Shown: positions 56,821 to 64,000 of the stretch, piece after piece
How the letters are laid out: each line of letters opens with the position of its first letter
Position numbering within the stretch: the stretch's first letter is position 1
Assembly (NCBI RefSeq): GCF_000150275.1
Contig: NW_002060949.1
Coordinates: 803,836-867,835 of the forward strand
Length of the DNA: 64,000 bases
Direction of reading: 5' to 3'
Source: Trichoplax adhaerens
Taxonomy: Eukaryota > Placozoa > Uniplacotomia > Trichoplacea > Trichoplacidae
Notes under the pieces: model-generated
What the model saw: only the letters and a program-made list of their open reading frames with translations
Database searches by the model: none
What the model was told of the DNA's origin: nothing
Program-made: the position numbers and the translations under genes

Positions 56821-56846
56821 GGAGAGAGAGAGAGAGAGAGAGAGAG
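56821..56846. repeat. GA dinucleotide microsatellite
   Basis: An uninterrupted run of about 13 GA units, about 750 bases upstream of the mucolipin start. A shorter GA run occurs near 33146. Confidence 0.9.
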
Positions 56847-57594
56847 ACTGCATACCACTACAGTAGGACTGTCTACTCAATCGAATCGAGTGGAAGCAGC
56901 AACAGTTGATGGATACAATCATCAAACCTTGGCTACGTCTTTTAGCAAAAATTCTGCATAATTTATCAGCAATTCAACGTTATCCGGATTGGATTTTACT
57001 TGTGAAGATTAAAACTATCCCTGAGATCAGTTTTAGCTTGAGTAAGTTGTCAGGAAGTTGTAGAGGCTTGCAAGGTGTTGTCTACAAAATCGATGATATG
57101 ATGATATGTACACTGTGTTTACCTTTCCAGAGACGAAAGTATTGGTAGCAATCCATACAGTAGAAGTGGATGCAAGATTTACATTGGATTTGATACTATG
57201 TTTTATTTTCTGTCATTATCATCTAGCTCTCATGTCAGACTAGTTTCTATGTTGAGAAGGCAACAGGATCAATCTTGGTGGATTATTGACATTACTTGGA
57301 GTGTCTTTGACTCTTTGCTTTTTCATAAACACCTTGTACGTACGCCTATGTCAATCACTTTTACCGTGACAGCTTTCCTTCATGACTTTCGATAGTAGTT
57401 TTTTAGTGTCTATTTTTGTCAAATACGAACAAATTTTTACGAACTAAACTTTCAACTAGACCACTAGCTGTAACTCAGACCATCATGCTTTTCTTTTTGG
57501 GGGGGATTACTTCAATTTGGTATTTCATACATAGATTGTAACAGGCTATATCTAGTGGACAACGTCGTGTATACCGCACTGGATATACAGCTGT

Positions 57595-60500
57595 ATGGAA
57601 GTGGAAATTCCAATTATGGCAAATCCAGCGTTATCGATTGACACAGGTGCAGCAGCCAACCTAGATACAAATTCTGTCTCCAATTCCGTTGCAAACCATG
57701 AGTTTTCTGCTGCCTTTAACTTATCCGATCATCAAATGAGGAAGAAATTGCGTTATTACTTTATGAATCCATTGGAAAAATACGAAGCCAAGAAACGAAA
57801 ACCATGGAAATTAGTATTTCAAATTGTCAAGATCGTCATGATCACAGTTCAGGTCTGTTTGCTTAATTTCAAATGCTACAGTTTACAAATGATGTATAAT
57901 ACAGTACTGTAGTACACTGATTATAATTATAGTATATAGAGAGAGAGAGATATTAGTGCTTTTCCTCTGGTCGATTTTGCATAGAATAACAGTAATAAAA
58001 CTGTAATAAAAATACTGCTTTCATTCGTGTGTTTCAAAAGCACTAGCACGTTGCTGTTTTGAACAATGACCAATATCGAGAGTCTTAATCAGACTATACG
58101 AGTATTCTTAATTAATTAATTATTAATCTAGTACCACACCAATCAGAGTAGCAATTAATAGTTGCATAGCAATAATGATGACGCTATGATTTCAGTTAAC
58201 ATTGGGAATTTTGCATTGCTATACTTTATTCTCAATGTTTATTATAAGTATGCGTATATCTTGTACATATGAAATCGATACCATAATCTATAGACTTATC
58301 AATTTACATTTTATACTCGTATTGCGCTAGTTGTGTGTATTTAGCAGTTCACGTTTTCAAGTGGTGGATTTCATCAATGATAATCGAGAAACATTAACCC
58401 ACTATTTCACTGGAAATCGGACGGTATATCGCGTCGATCAAATTATACAACAAATTAATCATACTTTTTTTCAGGTACACATAGCATTATAAGCAATTGT
58501 TATTAGCTCCTTCACTAAGCTCCTTTATAATGTTTACATGTATGTGCTGTTTTTAATATGTGAATCAATTTCCTTTCAGTATGCTGCGATAGCAGACACA
58601 GCCATTGGAGCATATAATTACCCCACAACAGATGGAAGTGTACCTCCTATTGAATTTTGTGTTAAGAAATATGCTAACCTTACTTTTCACGCACAAACTC
58701 AACAGTACCGTTTCAACACTACAATTTTAAATAGTAAGGATGAAAATTGAATAACCACATCAACGTGTAGCTTATACAATACTGAATCCTGAAATTTACC
58801 GTTGATCGAAACTACTATGCTGTTGTTGATTAATCAATGGGTCAATGACATAGCTAGCCAGTAATGCAATATCGTCTTAATTATACAAAAGTGCCGGTAT
58901 TAAAAGCTTATTGATTTACTTTTAATCACCTAGATTTACTGTAATACTTTATTTTCAAAACTGTGATTTAATCATATTTTAAATACAACAAATTCTACAA
59001 GTCTGTTCATAGTCATACTTAGCCAACAAAATTCGATTTGTTTGCTTAATTTGCCCCTAGGATGATGTATAGTTTAAAATGATTAACAAAATATTTACTT
59101 TACGATCTCTGCTACTCTATAATGCTTAATTTTCTTACTATTATTGTTATAATTCGCTTCTTTCCTGAATAGCCTGTGAAAATGCCACCGGTCCTATTGA
59201 TCCTAATCAAAAATTACGAAGCTTCGAATTGACTTTACCGCAAGATTGGGATAGGTTTGCCAACTTACTGTGTTAAATAGTATATAGTCCTACTTAGAGT
59301 ATTTGAAGGTGCATAATCGTTAAGATACCTCATTGTGTAATTGACCTGGCGAAGAAAAGATATAATTGTAATATTTCATAATAATATGTTTTATCTCATG
59401 CAATATAGAATCATTATGATATCAATGAAGTTCTCGTTAAAGACTATCGATCTACGACAAATTCAATTTTATAATGACCCAGATTGTTACGATTTAACCA
59501 TTAACGTATGCTATTTCCGGAAAAACTATAAGTTATCGCATGCAAATTTTAAATTAAGACACTGTGCTAATTTGCCATAAATTTCGTAAATACTTGCTTG
59601 CTAGGTATCAATTGATAACTCAGATCATGATGGGAAAGCGCTAATTGATGTACGGCTTGATCATAGGCGATACCTATGTTCGAAGAAATCGAATAAGCTG
59701 GACGGTTAGTTTGAATATGTATATTTAAACACATTTATTATAACTTTGATGTAATAAATGATATTATATTTCAGAACTTTCTACTTATTCCATTACTGGG
59801 ATCATTATTGATGTGATTGTCATTATATCTTGCTTGGTTTCGAGCATATTATGTTTAAGATCAATGTTTAAATCCGCTCTCATTTCGATGGTAAGAAAGT
59901 GACATCATTTGTTCCAATTATCAACAAATGTTTGTCTATCTTGTTAAACTGCGATAATTAAAACTACGGCTGATTTAAAACCATAGCAATGGACTTTATA
60001 TTTTTGGGAATTTGAATGCTAGATCGTATCAGAACACTTTAAAAATCAGCACAATAAAAGTCTAACCCTCGAAGAAAGAATGGAATTTATAAACTTGTGG
60101 TTCATAGTTATTGTAGCTAGTGATAGTTTAACTATAATTGGGTCCGGCTTTAAGATATTTATAGAAGCTGGGGTGAGTTCCTTATAGTATGAAAAGCTCG
60201 TTTTAATGCATCAGTAGAATATAGTTATCGTTAAAATAAACCACGTTCTTATGATTTCAGGACTTTCACGATTATGATGGTTGTAGCATCTTATTGGGAA
60301 CGGGGGTATTATTTGCTTGGATTGGATTCTTACGATTTTTAAGTTTCTTTCGTAAATATAACGTAAGAAACAATATATGAACATAATAGGATAATCTTTT
60401 CAGAACTGTGGCATGTATTACAAAAAAATACGATGTACTTTCTTTAACAGATTCTTATCGTTCTTTTTAATTACTATTTTAATGATAGATTCTCCTTATA

Positions 60501-61422
60501 ACCCTGAAAGCTGCTTTTCCTAGTGTCTTGCGTTTCATGTTTTGTACTGCTTTCTTGTACATGGGCTACGCATTTTGTGGGTGGATCATTCTTGGTCCTT
60601 ATCATGAAAAGGTATAGTAATATATTGATCAGTCCATCTAATAAAAATTGATAGTAAATAAAGTAAAATTTTTGTGTCACTGCACTTCAAATTAAACAAA
60701 TTTTTGTTATACGATTATAATACTAACAATTATGTGATATTGTTTAATGACTTACTATTTAGTTCCGGACTCTAAACACTGCATCTGAATGTATGTTTTC
60801 TCTAATCAACGGAGACGATATGTTTACAACATACAAAATTATGTCCAAGGAAAGCTATTCGGCCTGGCTTTATAGCCGAATCTACTTGTATACATTTATT
60901 TCATTATTTATATACGTCGTCTTGAGCTTGTTTATATCCATTATCAGCGATACCTATGAAACTATGAAGGTACACTATATAGCTAATGGTTATAAATAAC
61001 TAACCAATGTAAAATTAAGAGCGATGAATTTATAGTTGTCATGCCCTGTTTGTAATTTATGTTTGGATCTCTTATTATAATAGGATTGGCCAGATATTAA
61101 ACAACAATCATATTTACATGAATTTGTTTCGAAAGGAGGACCTATAGAACCGTCTTCTTATCGAGATCCAACGTTTGATACTTTAAACGTCTGTAACTGC
61201 GGTACCACTAGCAGATGCTACAATATATCAAATTGGCTTGCTTTCCTCTGTTGCTGTAACAGGTACATTTACTAAGTGATATCCATTCTGTTTATTGCTG
61301 TTGGAATGTACTGTACGTACTTATGCTTACAAGGTACATACGATCGTTAATTATGGATTTATGGTTATAATTTCAGTTCTGGAAGACGGTTACTTGTCAA
61401 CTTCGATAGTGAATGTCAATGA
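57595..61422 (+). CDS. MCOLN: mucolipin / TRPML endolysosomal cation channel
   Basis: Six-TM TRP channel that releases Ca2+ and other cations from late endosomes and lysosomes. Exons: 57595..57852, 58331..58474, 58580..58733, 59173..59254, 59409..59505, 59605..59704, 59775..59890, 60023..60172, 60261..60362, 60489..60611, 60763..60969, 61084..61262, 61377..61422. They give 585 residues, against 580 in human MCOLN1. The basic region before TM1 is conserved ([20 protein letters not shown], about 50-70). The long lumenal loop follows, with NATG/NLT glycosylation-type sites and Cys residues, then TM2-TM6. The pore filter is NGDDMF at 458-463, with [11 protein letters not shown] in S6. The tail has a CCC cluster and ends in a terminal exon with LLVN. 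Exon 2 was placed after GCGCTAG because it restores the frame and the TM1 alignment. Reading through the exon 12 donor would instead end in RYIY-stop. Confidence 0.96.
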
Positions 61423-64000
61423 AATAGAAGGGTTTTGGCATTATCAATTTTTTATACATATTTTTACAATTGTATTAGTTCATTGCATATAGCGAAGGTA
61501 ATAATTGCTGTAAATAATTATAATGTGTTACCGTTATTTAATGCCAGGTGTACATTAGATGAAAATAATACTGCAAAATTACCTAAAATGAACTTATGAT
61601 TATTGAGGAAAAGATGATTTACTTATAATACTGAACAATTGTAAATTGATATACATATGACAGTAAGACAAGTGTCTTTCGCGGGTTAATAATGCAAGAT
61701 TATCGTATTTAAAATTTTCTGACTACCTGATATATACTATACGTAGGTGTATTTTGTAAATTAGCAGTACAAGTGATTTATAAAAACGTATTTTATTATA
61801 TAGTAATGAAAAATTTTATGATTTTCTGTTCAAGTAACAAGATAGAAGCTCATAACTTAGTAAATGTAATGGAGAATTCTTGATTGGCAGATTGAAAAAA
61901 TTCGTATTGAGTAAAACTGTCTTTTTATTATTAAGAATTAAAACTAATTGTTAGATTATGTAAATTGGTCTCCATTTTTTAGTAAATGTATTATTGTATG
62001 AATTTTTATTGGATGCAAAATGCCCTACATCATTATCGAGTAAACGATTGACTATGCTTCGAGGTTTAGGGCTATTTGCTAATGATCTATAAGATATTAG
62101 ATATTAGATATTAGCTTGCACTATACGCGTTTATACGAGTATAAATCCGTAGCTTTGATTCTTGATTAAGTGAGTGATTGAATTTCAATAATCTTCCGAA
62201 AATTGTACTCCTATAAATGACAATGTCACTTTTCGAGTGGTAATAAACAATAGCATTTAATATTAATTCTTCCGAAAATGTATAACTATATGTAATTAAC
62301 TACTCAGTATTTTGTAGGAATTCACCACATATCCTTGCCTCAGATTAATTATTCTTAATTTTCTAAAATAATGAAATTAAAGCTAGGAGTTATTTAAAGG
62401 ATCTTACAGGTATAGTACTATAAATTCAAGCAGTAAGGCAGGGATGAAGAGGCCATTTCTGTGTATGAAAATCAGTCAAATTGAATTATGGTTCTTGAAT
62501 ACAATCATCTCAGCATTTTGATACCATAGCTTTTATCGCCTAACATAGGAAAGGTTTATTTGCTATTAATCAGTATAAAGGTCAAATGCTCATCTAATAT
62601 ATCGATTAATGCAAATTCGAACTCGTCTGCTACCTGTTAACTAGAATTAACGCTGATCTGATTAGCGAAATATTAATATTTTGTCTACAGTATAAAAAGA
62701 GCTAATATATATCTTTGTCAGCTAATACTGCAAATAAAATGTATATGATTTAATTACTGGTAATCTATCAAAAACCATTTTATCCAAATAATCTATATAT
62801 ATTCATATTGTAAAACTAATGCAGTCAGAACATTTTACAATTTTGTTATTTGAAATCATTCCTAAAGAGATTTGATTACTAATAGCTACATAAGTATACA
62901 AGTACTGTACAGTATCTTATTACTATGTTAAGTAATGGTATCAGAATTTGTCTACAGTACTATCTACTTGATTAAAATTACTAATAAATTGATTAATGAC
63001 AATCTATTTAACTACATCTAACGAAAGTATTTCAGCTGATACAACCATAGCTAGTCTTCAGCTTTGTTAATTAAGTATACTTGTACCTAAGACGGTAATT
63101 AGTTAATGACCTGCATACGATATTACTTTAATAAACATACTATAGTACGGATAATCTTCTAAAAACATGATCTCTAACGTTTCACTCCAATACTACAACT
63201 GGACAACCTCACTATATTAGTACGATAGCTTCTATCGCTATAAGGTTCTACTAACGAACGAGAAAAGTGTGCAGGCCATTTGTTGGATTAAAGTCTCTTA
63301 TTTTCCTACTGCTCTTTTTCAAATATCTAGCATCTAGCAGATATCTCAATTTACAAACACACTGAACATTTTTACTAATTTCGTTATACGCATATTTCAA
63401 TAAATCTTACTTTTGTAACTCCTATACTTTGAATACGTTTAATCTAGAATTTTGCTTCTGGACCAACATACATTCTTCACGCAAAACATCTGTATTTATA
63501 TTTAATAACAAACTATAAAGTTGATGGCTCTACATATACACAGTTAACTTTTATTTTAAGAACTATTAAAAAACATGATTTTATACCCATCATTAATATT
63601 AGCAAAAATGCAAAGCTGATCTTTGCAGAAAATGACAATGGCCAGATAGTGTTATAACTCTGGCTGAAATAGCTACATTTACCTAGCAATGAATCTTGCA
63701 ACATCAACATTAGTGCTGTATTTTCAAACTGATCATATGTGAGCTATTTCATATTGAAACAGAGAATAAATTAGGATTATCTCCATTTTTGAGAAAAGCC
63801 AATATTAATATTATAACCAAAATAAATTAACGTTAAAAGTTACTTGAGAAGGAAATAGACAATAGGGTAGTTGTATAAAATGACTAACTAGTTTCGACAA
63901 TCAAGGTGAAATACGAAAATATGGCATGATCTGATATTGTATCAGAATAGTAGACAAAGTAGTATTAACACGAAAGTGTTAATTAGAAAAGGTATTATTC
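61423..64000. other. 3' flank of mucolipin, no gene seen
   Basis: AT-rich sequence with only short chance frames. There is a short ATATTAG tandem (62091-62114, about four units) and a GTACTGTACAGTAT palindrome near 62900. The mucolipin 3' UTR should lie at the left end; I could not pick its polyadenylation site with confidence. Confidence 0.5.

Larger units (their letters stand above)
52059..57594. other. repeat-rich spacer between the ankyrin gene and mucolipin
   Basis: A divergent promoter region. It contains a two-copy 93-bp-period duplication (52930-53095), the 12-copy palindromic minisatellite (55020-55760), GTAC clusters with element relics (55850-56345) and a GA microsatellite (56821-56846). 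A plus-strand frame at 56909-57148 with a real ATG encodes 79 residues beginning MDTIIKPWLRLLAKIL. It looks protein-like but has no recognised domain, and I do not call it a gene. Confidence 0.5.

Overview
This window looks like nuclear DNA from an early-branching ciliated animal. It is AT-rich, and every recognisable gene is split by GT-AG introns, many of them short. The genes are animal-type: long-form PDE4 with UCR1 and UCR2, a mucolipin (TRPML) channel, AMPK alpha and the ciliary protein CFAP57. A placozoan (Trichoplax or a relative) is my best guess. This is inference from gene content and intron structure; no species-specific marker was checked. One 50-N assembly gap lies at 48811-48860.

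Layout. (1) 1-102: last coding piece of an unidentified plus-strand gene. (2) 948-16052, minus strand: two complete tandem CFAP57 paralogues of 18 exons each, with every intron at the same place and phase. (3) 16.1-18.6 kb: repeat-rich spacer. (4) 18607-23378, plus: AMPK alpha catalytic subunit, 17 exons, 494 residues. (5) 23.4-36.1 kb: mostly non-coding, with an orphan two-membrane-segment reading frame near 28.4-28.7 kb and a six-copy minisatellite of about 214 bp at 31.4-32.7 kb. (6) 36137-43038, plus: PDE4, 20 exons, 722 residues. (7) 45176-52058, minus: an ankyrin-repeat gene with about one exon per repeat, interrupted by a gap artefact and a second minisatellite. (8) 52.1-57.6 kb: repeat-rich, with a 12-copy palindromic minisatellite. 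(9) 57595-61422, plus: mucolipin, 13 exons, 585 residues. (10) 61.4-64.0 kb: no gene seen.

The exon models were built by hand. Each junction was checked for GT/AG and for phase continuity, and the exon lengths sum to intact frames. The genes are independent eukaryotic loci with no operon logic. Shared themes are ciliary motility (CFAP57), cAMP breakdown (PDE4), energy sensing (AMPK) and endolysosomal cation release (mucolipin). The most notable points are the paired CFAP57 genes, with an RFX X-box match about 300 bp upstream of one and an everted pair of the same half-sites at similar distance upstream of the other; a mucolipin whose terminal exon decides between two C-termini; and several GTAC-palindrome satellite families. 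I did not find a convincing wholly new system.
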